Below, piece after piece: positions 46,226 to 55,871 of a stretch of 64,000 nucleotides of DNA. The stretch spans positions 401,405 to 465,404 of the forward strand of contig NZ_FCOX02000001.1 of NCBI RefSeq assembly GCF_900044055.2, in the 5' to 3' direction. The position numbers and the translations under genes are program-made. Each line of letters starts with the position of its first letter. The stretch's first letter is position 1. This DNA comes from Caballeronia calidae (GTDB lineage Bacteria; Pseudomonadota; Gammaproteobacteria; Burkholderiales; Burkholderiaceae). The notes below the pieces were generated by a model, which worked only from the letters and a program-made list of their open reading frames with translations, was not told where the DNA came from and did no database searches.

Positions 46226-47445
46226 GAGTCTTCGTTGGCGATGCATCGCCGGTAAAGGGCGAGCGTCTCGCCGACCATCCGCTCGGAGGTGAATTGAGCG
46301 GCGGCGGTCTCGCAGTTGGAGCGGAATCGTGTAAGTCGATGGGGGTTGTCGGCCAATGCGATCACGGCCTCGGCGAATGACGTCGCATCGTCGTCGTTGG
46401 CGACGACTACGCCCGTCTCGAGTGCAGCCACCAATGCGTCGGCACCGGCTACGCGTGTCGAAACGATCGGCACGCCGGCCGCCACGGACTCGACATAGAC
46501 ATAGGGAAAACCTTCGTATCGGCTCGGTAGCGCAAGGACGTCGAACGCGTTGAAGTAACGGCGCGCGTTAGGCACGGCGCCGGCGACTCGCAGATTCGCC
46601 GGCAGTTCATCGTGCGTTACGCCGGAAGCTGCAGAAAAGTCGCCGCCGCCAACGCAGACGAACTGGACACGCTGGCCCAGCTTTTTGCCGACTTTGCTCG
46701 CAATCGAGACCAACCGGTCCACACCCTTTTGGAACGCAAAGCGCCCCACCATGCCAACGACGAACGCGTCTTCGGGTACTCCCAGCCGGCGGCGCGCGTG
46801 TGAACGGCTCACCCGCTCGAACATGGAGATACCGTTCCAAACCGTCGCGATACGGTCGGCAGGAATCCTCAAATCCTCGTGAAGGTGACGAGCTTCGTCA
46901 TCCGAGACGGCAACTATCCGATCGGTCAACCGGCGCCCGAAATAGCCTTCGAGCGCGCCGAACAGGCGACGCGCGGCGAAGTTGAGCGACGGGTTCAAGG
47001 TATAGACCGCATGCGGCGTATAGACGTGGCGCCACGGTCCGCGACACGCACGTGCGAGAACGCCAGCCTTGGAGCTGTGTGAATGCACGATATCCGGGCC
47101 GATGCGCGCGAGCGCTCTCCACACGCGAGCGAACGAGCGGAGATCCTGAAGACCTATTCCGCGCTGCATCGATATGCGGGTCACGGAGACGCACGAAGAC
47201 AGACAATCGGGCGTCAGCCACTGCGAATCAAAGCGTTCTCCGTCTGGCGGTGCGATCAGATGTACATCGACACCGCGCGCCGCGAGTCCGGGAATGAGAT
47301 CCGCGAGGTGCGTGGCAACGCCGCCCGCGGCCGCTTCCACCACGATCGCCACACTCATCCGCCGCTGTAAATGAAGAGCAGTTCGATCGGTATGGGGTTC
47401 GTGCGCGGGCCGTGTGTCGCCGCCGAACAAGGAACGGGCCTTCAT
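46222..47445 (-). CDS. Family 4 glycosyltransferase
   Basis: A GT-B glycosyltransferase, 407 residues from ATG 47445. It has N-terminal EAAAGGVATHLADLIPGLA, the donor-site region VGMVGRFAFQKGVDRLV and the EX7E motif YEGFPYVYVESVAAGVPIV. The start at 47445 overlaps the wzc stop (ATGA); an internal ATG at 47358 begins nearer the conserved fold and is a reasonable alternative. It is the only sugar-adding GT in the operon apart from the initiating enzyme. Confidence 0.88.
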   Translation of the reverse strand: MKARSLFGGDTRPAHEPHTDRTALHLQRRMSVAIVVEAAAGGVATHLADLIPGLAARGVDVHLIAPPDGERFDSQWLTPDCLSSCVSVTRISMQRGIGLQDLRSFARVWRALARIGPDIVHSHSSKAGVLARACRGPWRHVYTPHAVYTLNPSLNFAARRLFGALEGYFGRRLTDRIVAVSDDEARHLHEDLRIPADRIATVWNGISMFERVSRSHARRRLGVPEDAFVVGMVGRFAFQKGVDRLVSIASKVGKKLGQRVQFVCVGGGDFSAASGVTHDELPANLRVAGAVPNARRYFNAFDVLALPSRYEGFPYVYVESVAAGVPIVSTRVAGADALVAALETGVVVANDDDATSFAEAVIALADNPHRLTRFRSNCETAAAQFTSERMVGETLALYRRCIANEDS

Positions 47446-49724
47446 TTGCGCTTCAACCACGTTCGCAGACGCGCCGACCGTGTCGACTGAGATGCATCGG
47501 CGGGAGCGCCATAGTCGTAGCTGCGGTATCCCTGGCTTCCATACGCAGCGCGTACCGAGCGGGAAGGCAAGCCGTTGAGCACCACTGCGGCGGGCTTCGA
47601 TCCGCCAAGCCCAAGTCGCTTCATCGCTTCATTCAACTCACCGACGCGCGTCTTCCCCGCTCTCGCCACCAGAAGCACCGTATGCGCTTGGGCGGCGAAT
47701 GAGGCAGCGTCATCGACCGCGAGCACGGGAGGCGTATCGACGAGTACATAGTCATAGGCGCCGCGCAGAGCGTCGATCAACGCGGCGGCGTGCGGCGAGG
47801 CGAGCAGTTCCGAAGGGTTGGAGACAGAAGACCCTGCGGCGATGAAATCGAGTCGCGGCGACGGTATCGGATGCAGCACCTGCTCCAGAGCCGCCTTGCC
47901 GACAATCAGATCGGACCAGCCCGGACCACGCGCCACACCGAAACAGGGATTGAGCGAAGGGCGGCGCAGATCTCCATCGATGACGAGTACGCGTTGACCC
48001 ATCGCGGCAAGTACAGTGCCGAGATTGGCCGAGATGAAGGACTTGCCCACGTCAGGCGCCGCGCCAGTCAACACGATTACTTTGCCCGGCGTATCGGCCA
48101 TCGTCATGCGCAATGCAGTTCGCAGGCTGCGCAGGCCTTCGATCGCCTGATCGTGCGGTGCGTCGGTTGCCAGAACATGCGCCCGACCGTACTTCGCGTC
48201 CACGGAGGCTTTGCGAAGCGACCGCTGCGCGGCGGACAGCGGTACTGTCGCGAGCACCTGCAATCCCGTACCGCACTCGATCGCTTCCGCTGAGTTGACC
48301 GCCCCCGCGAGAAACTCGCGCGCGAACGCATAGACGATGCCGAGCAGCAACCCGCCGAAAACGCAGGCGACAATCACCAGGGGCCGCTTTGGCCAAGCCG
48401 GATCGTCCTGTATCACCGGCGTGTCGACAAGACGGACACTGCCCACTTTGCCGGCCTTCACGAGTTGCAACTGCTGAGCGTTGTTGAGCGTCGCGGTATA
48501 GAGGTCCGTGTCGACCTTTACATCGAGCATGAGACGCGCGGCGTCCTGCTCGACGTTCGGGAGCCGGCCGAGTGCCGCGTCGAACTCCGAAATCTGCTTT
48601 TGCAGCAATCCGATTTGTTCATCGATGGCCACAACGCCCGGGTGCATCGACGTATAGCGAGTCACGAGCTCCGCGCGCTTCTGTTGCAGAGCGACCAGTT
48701 GAGCCTTTGCTTCAGCCTGCTGTTGCAGACCGGTCGTGGTCTCCGTGGGCAGATCGATGACGCTTCGTTCGTTACGTAGTTTCGTGTACCGAGCCTGAGC
48801 GTCTTCGAGTTTCTGCTTCAACTCGGGTAACTGCGCGTTCAGGAACTTCAGTGATTGGGCGGCGTCCGCGTACTTCCGCTCGACGTTCTGGCGGACATAC
48901 TGTTCGCCGATCTCCTGCAAGGTAAGGCTGGTGCGTTCGGCATCTCGCCCGAGCAGGGTGGCGACAATCACGCCGGACTGCTTGACCTTTTCCTGTACGT
49001 CCAGTCGCGCCTGCAGCTTGTTGACGGTGTCGTCGAGCGAATGGCGAACCACGGAAAAGTGGGTTCCCGGTAACGCGTCGAAACGGGTGACATTGATGGC
49101 AAGCGGTCCATACAGCGTGTTGACCTTGCTTTCGAGGCCGACCGTTCCGCGCACCGGAAGATCGAGATACGAGTTCGTCAGCGTGTAATGACCCGCGTCT
49201 TCCACGCTCAGCGTGAAGGGTTCCTCCAGCAATGGCTTCGGTACGTCGAAGCGCGACAGTTCAGCGCGCTCCTGGCCCCACGCGAACCCTCCAAGACCGA
49301 ACACGCCTGGACGAATCGGCTTCTCATACACACGGGATATGAAATCACCGACTACCGGAAACCGTTTCGGCGTGACATCGATATAAAGGCGCCGCTTTTC
49401 TACGGCACGTGACACCACGAGCCGAGACGTGATGATCTGGGCTTCAGCAGCAGCCGAGGATTTCACATCGAAGAGCGTCGAGATTTCGTTGAGCACGCTA
49501 CCGGTGACTCCGCCATCCGCGCTGTCTTCGACCTGGATCATGATGTCGGCCTGGTACTTGGGAGGCCAAAGGAAGGCCCAGGCAGTGCCGGCGAGCGCGA
49601 CGACTGCCATGATCAGAACGATGCGCCACGCATTCTTGAGAAGGGTGTCGATGACGGCGATTACATCGAGCTCGGCGGCTTGCACCGGGCTGTGTCGATC
49701 AGGGTGTGACATGCGTGGTTCCAT
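47442..49724 (-). CDS. wzc: Polysaccharide co-polymerase / bacterial tyrosine kinase Wzc
   Basis: A 760-residue protein. The N-terminal Wzz domain has TM1 near residues 35-55 (IVLIMAVVALAGTAWAFLWP), a long periplasmic coiled coil follows, and TM2 is near 455 (LVIVACVFGGLLLGIVYAF). The C-terminal BY-kinase carries Walker A GAAPDVGKSFISANLG, Walker A' VLVIDGDLRRPS and Walker B VLVDTPP. A tyrosine-containing tail (YGSQGYRSYDYG) serves for autophosphorylation. It sets chain length together with the Wzb phosphatase. Confidence 0.95.
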   Translation of the reverse strand: MEPRMSHPDRHSPVQAAELDVIAVIDTLLKNAWRIVLIMAVVALAGTAWAFLWPPKYQADIMIQVEDSADGGVTGSVLNEISTLFDVKSSAAAEAQIITSRLVVSRAVEKRRLYIDVTPKRFPVVGDFISRVYEKPIRPGVFGLGGFAWGQERAELSRFDVPKPLLEEPFTLSVEDAGHYTLTNSYLDLPVRGTVGLESKVNTLYGPLAINVTRFDALPGTHFSVVRHSLDDTVNKLQARLDVQEKVKQSGVIVATLLGRDAERTSLTLQEIGEQYVRQNVERKYADAAQSLKFLNAQLPELKQKLEDAQARYTKLRNERSVIDLPTETTTGLQQQAEAKAQLVALQQKRAELVTRYTSMHPGVVAIDEQIGLLQKQISEFDAALGRLPNVEQDAARLMLDVKVDTDLYTATLNNAQQLQLVKAGKVGSVRLVDTPVIQDDPAWPKRPLVIVACVFGGLLLGIVYAFAREFLAGAVNSAEAIECGTGLQVLATVPLSAAQRSLRKASVDAKYGRAHVLATDAPHDQAIEGLRSLRTALRMTMADTPGKVIVLTGAAPDVGKSFISANLGTVLAAMGQRVLVIDGDLRRPSLNPCFGVARGPGWSDLIVGKAALEQVLHPIPSPRLDFIAAGSSVSNPSELLASPHAAALIDALRGAYDYVLVDTPPVLAVDDAASFAAQAHTVLLVARAGKTRVGELNEAMKRLGLGGSKPAAVVLNGLPSRSVRAAYGSQGYRSYDYGAPADASQSTRSARLRTWLKRK

Positions 49725-49790
49725 CAGGGGAGGCAGTTCGCAACGCGTTTGCGCCGGCTATGCGGCGGACGACGTGTGCCGATGTATGGT

Positions 49791-50243
49791 TCAGGAAGCG
49801 GGCTCGAGCCTGGAGGCTCGCAATCTGTGAAGCCAGCTGAAGACGCCGCGCTCAATTTGCGCGAGCGAGGATCTGAAAGCGGTGAGATCCTGGCGGTACG
49901 GATCGACGACATCGCCCTGTTCGTCGTGCAACAGGCGATAGACGCGGCCGCGGGAGAACGGGTAGCGCGCCAAGAGCTCCTTGCGCTGAGCGAGCGTCAT
50001 GACGAGCACGAGATCATGCGAACGCATCAGGTGAGGGCTTAGCGTCCGCGCCGAGTGATCAGACAAGTCGATATCTCGCTCGCGCATCAGCTCAACGGCA
50101 TGAGGGTCCGCCGGCCAGCCCACCAGCGCGTGCGTCCCCGCCGACGTCACCTCCAGCTCCGGCATCTCACGCGCGAGCAGCGCGGCCGCGAGCGGACTGC
50201 GGCAGATATTTCCTTCGCACACCATCAGCACGGAGCGGATCAT
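49791..50243 (-). CDS. wzb: Low-molecular-weight protein tyrosine phosphatase Wzb
   Basis: A 150-residue cytosolic phosphatase. The P-loop is VCEGNICRSPLAAA (C-X5-R), and the DP motif with catalytic Asp is VVDPYRQD. It dephosphorylates the Wzc tyrosine tail. The start overlaps the wza stop by ATGA, and wzc begins 66 bp downstream. Confidence 0.95.
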   Translation of the reverse strand: MIRSVLMVCEGNICRSPLAAALLAREMPELEVTSAGTHALVGWPADPHAVELMRERDIDLSDHSARTLSPHLMRSHDLVLVMTLAQRKELLARYPFSRGRVYRLLHDEQGDVVDPYRQDLTAFRSSLAQIERGVFSWLHRLRASRLEPAS

Positions 50244-51391
50244 TTCGCGATCACTCCCGCGGTGAGACCGGTGTTGATCAGCGGCATCAGCAAGCCGATC
50301 ACGCGGTTGAAGCGCACGAGGCCGCTGCCGTCGACATACACGATGTCCTTCGGCTTCAGTTCGAATTCATTCGCGACGAGCATCGACACCGGCGAGCGGC
50401 TGTCGAGGTGGAAAACTTGCGGCGTGCCGTTGACCGAGCGGACCACGAACATCTGCGCGGTGTCCGCGGTATTCGAATTGATGCTGCCGACCTGCGATAT
50501 CGCGTCCGCGAGCGTCAACGCGCCATCGCGGCGCGGCACCGCCGAGCCGGGCCGGTTCACTTCGCCCATCACGTACACGGCGCCTTCATCGCGCGGCGCG
50601 ATGCGCAACACATCGCCGGTCTTCAGATAAAGCCTCGAGGGATTGAGCCCCTCCGCGATCAGTCGCGGCACATCGATCCGATGGGACGTGCCACCGCGCA
50701 CCAGCACCACATCGCTCTGATCGGCGTTGTCGCTGAATCCGCCGGCGCGCGCGATCGCGTCGTAGAAACTGAGCGGCACGTCGGTCAGGGAGAACGCGCC
50801 GGGACTGCGCACCTCGCCGTCGACGTACACCTGACGCGAGCGATACGACGCCATGCGCACAGTGACTTGCGGCTTGACGAGATACGTCGACAGGGCGGTC
50901 GTCAGCTTTTGCTGGATCTCATCGGTGCGCAGGCCCGCGACCGCGAGCGTGCCCGCGTAAGGGAAACGCAGATTGCCGTTCTGATCGACGACGAAGCCGC
51001 TCGCGGGATCGCTCGCCTTCGTCGACGGCTGGTTCTGCGACGTGCCGATGGCCGCCGCGAGTTCGGGGTGATCCCACACGACGATCTGCAGCACGTCGCC
51101 GACGCCCACCGTATAGGAGCCAGGCGCGCCGAAGAGCCGCCTCGCCTGCTGATCCTGATTCGCCTTGCGCTGATCGGCGAAGCGCTTCACGAGGGCTAGA
51201 TCGAGTTCCGTGATGGGAATCGCGGGCGTCGCCGCGGTGGCTTCGATATGCGGACGGGCGTCGCCTTGCGTGGTCATGTCGCCGGAGCTGACCGGCATGC
51301 GGAAACCGGGTGCGAACGCGCATGCGCCGAGCAGTGTCGTCAGCGCCGCGGCCATTGCAGTCCCGCGAACGCGCTGCATCGAGTAAGTCAT
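50240..51391 (-). CDS. wza: Outer-membrane polysaccharide export protein Wza
   Basis: A 383-residue lipoprotein. Its signal peptide ends in lipobox LLGAC (Cys24). The Poly_export domain shows SYTVGVGDVLQIVVWDHPEL, and SLBB repeats follow (VDGEVRSPGAFSLTDVPLSF; VMGEVNRPGSAVPRRDG). A hydrophobic C-terminal segment (FNRVIGLLMPLINTGLTAGV) inserts in the outer membrane. It forms the export channel with Wzc. Confidence 0.95.
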   Translation of the reverse strand: MTYSMQRVRGTAMAAALTTLLGACAFAPGFRMPVSSGDMTTQGDARPHIEATAATPAIPITELDLALVKRFADQRKANQDQQARRLFGAPGSYTVGVGDVLQIVVWDHPELAAAIGTSQNQPSTKASDPASGFVVDQNGNLRFPYAGTLAVAGLRTDEIQQKLTTALSTYLVKPQVTVRMASYRSRQVYVDGEVRSPGAFSLTDVPLSFYDAIARAGGFSDNADQSDVVLVRGGTSHRIDVPRLIAEGLNPSRLYLKTGDVLRIAPRDEGAVYVMGEVNRPGSAVPRRDGALTLADAISQVGSINSNTADTAQMFVVRSVNGTPQVFHLDSRSPVSMLVANEFELKPKDIVYVDGSGLVRFNRVIGLLMPLINTGLTAGVIAK

Positions 51392-51407
51392 GATTGAGTC
51401 CTGCGCG

Positions 51408-52805
51408 TCAGTACGCGTTGCGATGTACGAAGCCCCGCACGATGGTCGCGAGCACGATGCGCATGTCGAGCGCGAACGACCAGTTCCTGAGGTAATAGAG
51501 ATCGTGTTCGACCCGCCGCTGCATCTTGTCGACGGAGTCGGTTTCGCCGCGCAGCCCGTTGATCTGCGCCCAGCCCGTGATGCCCGGCTTGATGCGATAG
51601 CGGTGGATGTAACCGTCGACGACGTCCTGATAGAGCGCGTCGTGCTGGAGCGCGTGCGGACGGGGACCGACGACCGACATCTCGCCGCGCAGCACGTTGA
51701 AAAACTGCGGCAGTTCGTCGAGGCTCGTGCGGCGCAGGAACGCGCCGAGACGAGTGACGCGCGGATCGTCGCGCGTGGCTTGCACGATCACGCCTTCGTC
51801 GATCGTGTGCGCGTGCATCGTGCGGAACTTGTAGATGTCGAAGGGCTTGCCGTTCACGCCCCGGCGCCGCTGCCTGAAGAGCACGGGACCGCGCGACGTC
51901 AGCTTGACGGCGAGCGCGATCGCGATGAGGAACGGCGCCAGCGCGATCACCGCGCAGGCGGAGAAGGCGCGGTCGAAGTTCGCCTTGGCGACGAGTCCTT
52001 CGGCATCGAGCGGCGCAGCGACGAGGTCGATGGCGAGCGCGCCCTCGAGATCGACGCGATCACCATGAAAGCGCGCGATGCGGCTCACGTCCGGAATGAA
52101 GCGAATGTTCAGCAGGTCATTGCGGAAGATGTCGAGGAAGCGCAGCATCGCGGCTTCGTCGGTGAGCGGCAACGCGAGCCACAGTTCATCGATGTGACGG
52201 GCGCGTACATGCGCGGCGAATGCGTCGATGTCGCGAAAGACCGGCACGTCAGCCGGATGGGTGCCGAAATGGGCGTCGATGTCGAACAGGGCGTCGATGC
52301 GGCATGCCGAATCGCGCATCGACGCGATGCGTCGGACGAACGTCGCGCAACGCTCGCCGCGGCCCGCCACGGCGACCGACACGTGCGGCACACGCCGCGC
52401 GACGGCCATCGCACCGAGCAGGCGGCAAAGCGTGACGCCCGCCGTCGTCGTCAGACAGAAGCACGCGAGCCATGCGGCAGACGGCTGATAGTCGCGATGC
52501 ATCCACTGAACCAGGCGCACCGCGCCTGTCTCGCACAGCATCCAGCCGAGCGCAGACAGCACGAGCGCGCGCCACGGCGACGGGACCTGCGTCGGGCGCC
52601 TGATACATGCGCTGGACAGCACCGTCCACGCGAAAATGAGGGTGAACCCGGCGACCGCGCTGTCATAACCGGCCGCGACGCCTGTAGCGAACAGCCGGTG
52701 AGACGCGAGTGCGCCGACTGCGACGGCGATCGTTTCGAGCAGGCGCAACAACAGGTCGGGACCTGCGCGTAAATTCAGAAGATGGGAATAACTCGGCAAA
52801 CGCAT
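51408..52805 (-). CDS. Undecaprenyl-phosphate sugar phosphotransferase (WbaP/WcaJ-like)
   Basis: The initiating enzyme of the EPS pathway, 465 residues. There are several N-terminal TM segments, a CoA-binding-like middle domain and a C-terminal bacterial sugar transferase domain ([40 protein letters not shown] and [13 protein letters not shown]). It transfers a hexose-1-phosphate, often glucose, to undecaprenyl phosphate. It is the first gene of the operon, whose promoter must lie in 52806-53256. Confidence 0.93.
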   Translation of the reverse strand: MRLPSYSHLLNLRAGPDLLLRLLETIAVAVGALASHRLFATGVAAGYDSAVAGFTLIFAWTVLSSACIRRPTQVPSPWRALVLSALGWMLCETGAVRLVQWMHRDYQPSAAWLACFCLTTTAGVTLCRLLGAMAVARRVPHVSVAVAGRGERCATFVRRIASMRDSACRIDALFDIDAHFGTHPADVPVFRDIDAFAAHVRARHIDELWLALPLTDEAAMLRFLDIFRNDLLNIRFIPDVSRIARFHGDRVDLEGALAIDLVAAPLDAEGLVAKANFDRAFSACAVIALAPFLIAIALAVKLTSRGPVLFRQRRRGVNGKPFDIYKFRTMHAHTIDEGVIVQATRDDPRVTRLGAFLRRTSLDELPQFFNVLRGEMSVVGPRPHALQHDALYQDVVDGYIHRYRIKPGITGWAQINGLRGETDSVDKMQRRVEHDLYYLRNWSFALDMRIVLATIVRGFVHRNAY

Positions 52806-52927
52806 GACGGAATCGATGACGAAAGACCGGCTCGCCGATGCGCGCGCGATAAGGCGCGCGGTACGAGTCGAAACTCTCAGTCAGTTCGTGAAACACGCGA
52901 TCGGTGCATGGCGTCTGACGCATATTA

Positions 52928-52948
52928 CGTTTGGCAATCAAACGTTTG
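52928..52948. promoter_or_regulatory. CAAACG repeat cluster upstream of the EPS operon
   Basis: On the minus strand CAAACGTTTG (a 10-bp palindrome) is followed after 5 bp by another CAAACG, giving three half-sites in 21 bp. TAATAT, a -10-like hexamer, lies immediately downstream toward the operon. The site is about 125 bp from the first gene. The rest of 52806-53256 shows no supported gene; a 70-codon frame at 53034-53246 lacks any recognisable feature. Confidence 0.45.
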
Positions 52949-53256
52949 CGGTACTTGACACCAAGCTTTTCTGAGCACCGATGGGACGCCAGAGTCTCCG
53001 TCAAATTGCCGAGTGCCAGATATAGGCGGGCTCTTAATTGGCCTTGAGTCTGGGTATTTCGATAGTCGGCATTGAATTAATGCGGACGCGATTTACCAAA
53101 CGATTGCCTAATAGCTGATGAAAACCGAGATTAGCTGTCTTGACGAACGAACGTCGATTGAAACGCGGAAGGGAAGAGAAGAGAATCGAGGGGAAAGAGG
53201 TGCCGCCGGAAAATCGGCGCGTGAGACGGCAGCGATTGCCGCTCACGCGCTGAGGC

Positions 53257-54213
53257 TCAAATAAACATCAGCCAATTCAGCAGAAAAATATTCGCAATCA
53301 AAAGCGTGAGCGCGGTCGGCACCTGAACCTTAATCACCGCGTTCTTGTCCGGCAACTCCAGCAACGCTGCCGGCACGATATTGAAATTCGCGGCCATTGG
53401 CGTCATCAGCGTGCCGCAGTAGCCGGAGAACATGCCGATCGCGGCCATCGTCGCGGGATTGCCGTGGAACACGCCGACGAGAATCGGCACGCCGACGCCG
53501 CCCGTCATCACCGGGAACGCGGCGAAGCCGTTGCCCATCACCATCGTGAAGAGCGCCATGCCGACCACGTACACCGCAACCGCGACGATCCGGTAATCCA
53601 TGTTCACGTAAGCCGTCGTCACATGCGCGACCGCCTTGCCGACGCCCGCATCCGAGAACACCAGCCCGAGCATGCCGAGCATCTGCGGCAGCACGGCGGC
53701 CCACGAGAGCGCGTCGATGAGGCGGCGCGTCTCGCGCATCGACTGGCCCACGGTGTCGCGCGTCATCACGCACGCGATGGCCAGCGCGATCACGCAGCCG
53801 ATGCCGAAGCCGATCAGCGTCACGTTCTTCAGCTCGATCAGCGGCACGCCGCCGAACACGAGATACTTCGCGCCGAGCGTGAGAATCACGGTGACGACGG
53901 GAATCGTCAGCGCGGGCACGAACAGCTTGTTGCCGAGCCGCACGGCGCTCTGGCGGCGCGTCTCTTCGGAGAGCATCTTCGGCTTCGCACCGGTGACGCC
54001 GCCGAGACCCGCGATCAGCGCCATCGCCACGACGAGCACGCCGACCACCGTCACCGGCAGCCAGTCGCCGACGAGAAAGATGAGCGCGTAGATCAGCCAG
54101 AAGCCGCCCGCGGAGAGACGCCGCGGATGCGACTTGTCCGTGAGGATCATGCCCGCGACGACCACGAGCACGATGCCGACGAGATAGAAGAGATAGTTGA
54201 TGGTGAACGTCAT
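53257..54213 (-). CDS. DUF979 membrane protein, putative 5-oxoproline transporter subunit
   Basis: A 318-residue polytopic membrane protein (about nine hydrophobic spans, for example YLFYLVGIVLVVVAGMILTD and GMALFTMVMGNGFAAFPVMT). It matches the DUF979 family, which normally pairs with DUF969. The true start is ATG 54213, overlapping the DUF969 stop (ATGA); the reading frame stays open far upstream by chance. Context behind pxpBCA supports a role in 5-oxoproline uptake (inference). Confidence 0.85.
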   Translation of the reverse strand: MTFTINYLFYLVGIVLVVVAGMILTDKSHPRRLSAGGFWLIYALIFLVGDWLPVTVVGVLVVAMALIAGLGGVTGAKPKMLSEETRRQSAVRLGNKLFVPALTIPVVTVILTLGAKYLVFGGVPLIELKNVTLIGFGIGCVIALAIACVMTRDTVGQSMRETRRLIDALSWAAVLPQMLGMLGLVFSDAGVGKAVAHVTTAYVNMDYRIVAVAVYVVGMALFTMVMGNGFAAFPVMTGGVGVPILVGVFHGNPATMAAIGMFSGYCGTLMTPMAANFNIVPAALLELPDKNAVIKVQVPTALTLLIANIFLLNWLMFI

Positions 54214-54953
54214 GCCTTCTCTCCCGCGACGTTGCGCGTGAGCGCGTCGAGCTCGCGCGCGAGCTTGCGATCGAGCAGCCACAGACGGAAGCCGTGAATC
54301 AGGAACGCGCAGATCGCGGTGGGAATGCCCCACACGGCGACGTGCATCGGTTCCACGACGATGCCCGCTTCCTTCAGGAAGGTGACCATCAGCACGATCG
54401 CGCCGAAGGCCACGAAAATGTCCTCGCCGAAGAACAGGCCGACGTTGTCGGTCGCGGCGGAATACGCGCGCAGCTTGAAGCGCGTCGCGTCGGACAACTT
54501 GCCGTAACGTGCTTCGGTCGCGCCTTCGGCCATCGGTGCGAGCAGCGGGCGCACCATCTGCGGATGGCCGCCGAGGCCCGTCAGGCCGACCGCCGCCGTG
54601 ATCTCGCGCACGAACAGATAGACGATCAGGAGACGCCCGGCCGTCGCGGCCTTGATGCTCGAAATCCACATCTGTGCGCGTTCGCGCAGGCCGTGCCGTT
54701 CGAGCAGGCCGATCACCGCGAGCGGCAGCAGGATGATGAGCGGAATGTTGCGCGTCTTGAGAAAGCCGCTGCCGATGGCAGTCAGCATTTTCTCGACGGG
54801 AAAGTGCGCCGCGAAGCCCGTGATGATCGCCGCCGCCGCGACGATCAGCATCGGATTGAAGCGCAGCACGAAGCCTACGATGATGACGGCCACGCCGATG
54901 AGCGGCCATAAATTGACTGGGGTTGCCATGAGATCTCCAAACGATATAGACAT
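54210..54953 (-). CDS. DUF969 membrane protein, putative 5-oxoproline transporter subunit
   Basis: A 247-residue membrane protein with about five hydrophobic spans (LWPLIGVAVIIVGFVLRFNP; FGAIVLMVTFLKEAGIVV). Family motifs LTGLGGHPQMVRPLLAPMAE and DNVGLFFGEDIFVAF are present. It is coupled to the DUF979 gene. The operon upstream encodes PxpBCA. Confidence 0.86.
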   Translation of the reverse strand: MSISFGDLMATPVNLWPLIGVAVIIVGFVLRFNPMLIVAAAAIITGFAAHFPVEKMLTAIGSGFLKTRNIPLIILLPLAVIGLLERHGLRERAQMWISSIKAATAGRLLIVYLFVREITAAVGLTGLGGHPQMVRPLLAPMAEGATEARYGKLSDATRFKLRAYSAATDNVGLFFGEDIFVAFGAIVLMVTFLKEAGIVVEPMHVAVWGIPTAICAFLIHGFRLWLLDRKLARELDALTRNVAGEKA

Positions 54954-55010
54954 CGCGCCTCGTATTGGGCGCGTGATTCACCACATGCGGCTCTGACGGC
55001 CGCTTGCTAA

Positions 55011-55034
55011 AACGCCCCGGCGGCGCGGGGCGTT
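55011..55034 (-). terminator. Terminator/attenuator between pxpA and DUF969
   Basis: On the minus strand AACGCCCC pairs with GGGGCGTT and is followed by TTAGC; the stem's own TT extends this to TTTTAG. It lies 20 bp after the pxpA stop. It may lower expression of the membrane pair relative to pxpBCA. Confidence 0.65.
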
Positions 55035-55053
55035 CAATCCTTCGATGAGCGCG

Positions 55054-55803
55054 TCAGGCGGCCGCGTGCGCCGCGCGGACTTCGATGCCCGCATCGGCGA
55101 GCGCGCCGCGAATGCGACGCGCGAACTCCAGCGCATGCGCGCCGTCGCCATGCAGGCAGATCGTCTGCGCGTTGAGCGGCACCCATTCGCCCGACACCGC
55201 CCGCACGCGCTGCTCGCGCACCATCGCGAGCGTGCGGTCGAGCACGACGTTTTCGTCGTCGAGCAACGCGCCCGGCTCCTTGCGCGGCACGAGCGAGCCG
55301 TCCGCGCGATAACCGCGGTCCGCGAACACTTCCTCGATCGCGATCAGGCCCGCGCGGCGCGCCGCTTCGACGAGCCCGCTGTTCGCCAGCCCGAATACGA
55401 GCAGCGACGGATCGAAGTCGTGCACGGCGGAGACGATCGCGTCGGCGATTTCCGTGCTCCGTGCCGCCTGGTTGTACAGCGCGCCATGCGGCTTCACGTG
55501 CGCGATGTGCCCGCCTTCCGCCTGCGCGATCGCCGAAAGCGCGCCGAGTTGATACAGCACGCCCGCGTAGATTTCCTCCGGCGGCAGGTCCATTTCCCTG
55601 CGGCCGAAGTTCTCGGGATCGTTGAAGCTCGGATGCGCGCCGATGGCGACGCCCTTTTCGACGGCCCAGCGCACGCAATCGCGCATCGCGGTGGCGCCGC
55701 CCGCGTGCCAGCCGCACGCGATGTTCGCGGAACTCACGAGATCGAGCAGTGCTTCGTCGGAGCCGCAGCCTTCGCCGAGATCGGCATTGAGATCGATTTC
55801 CAT
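55054..55803 (-). CDS. pxpA: 5-Oxoprolinase subunit PxpA (LamB/YcsF family)
   Basis: A 249-residue subunit of ATP-dependent 5-oxoprolinase. The start is [20 protein letters not shown]. Other conserved parts are [40 protein letters not shown] and [10 protein letters not shown]. It works with PxpBC to convert 5-oxoproline to glutamate. Confidence 0.95.
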   Translation of the reverse strand: MEIDLNADLGEGCGSDEALLDLVSSANIACGWHAGGATAMRDCVRWAVEKGVAIGAHPSFNDPENFGRREMDLPPEEIYAGVLYQLGALSAIAQAEGGHIAHVKPHGALYNQAARSTEIADAIVSAVHDFDPSLLVFGLANSGLVEAARRAGLIAIEEVFADRGYRADGSLVPRKEPGALLDDENVVLDRTLAMVREQRVRAVSGEWVPLNAQTICLHGDGAHALEFARRIRGALADAGIEVRAAHAAA

Positions 55804-55871
55804 GATGTCTTTTGCTTTCGTCACAAAGGATGTTGAGTGTGATGCGCCGCGTCTGTCGCGCGGCTGTTCAT

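Noticed and set aside
53034..53246. A 70-codon minus-strand frame between the EPS operon and the DUF979 gene
   Set aside because: It has no recognisable motif, no clear Shine-Dalgarno, and lies in an AT-richer intergenic region.
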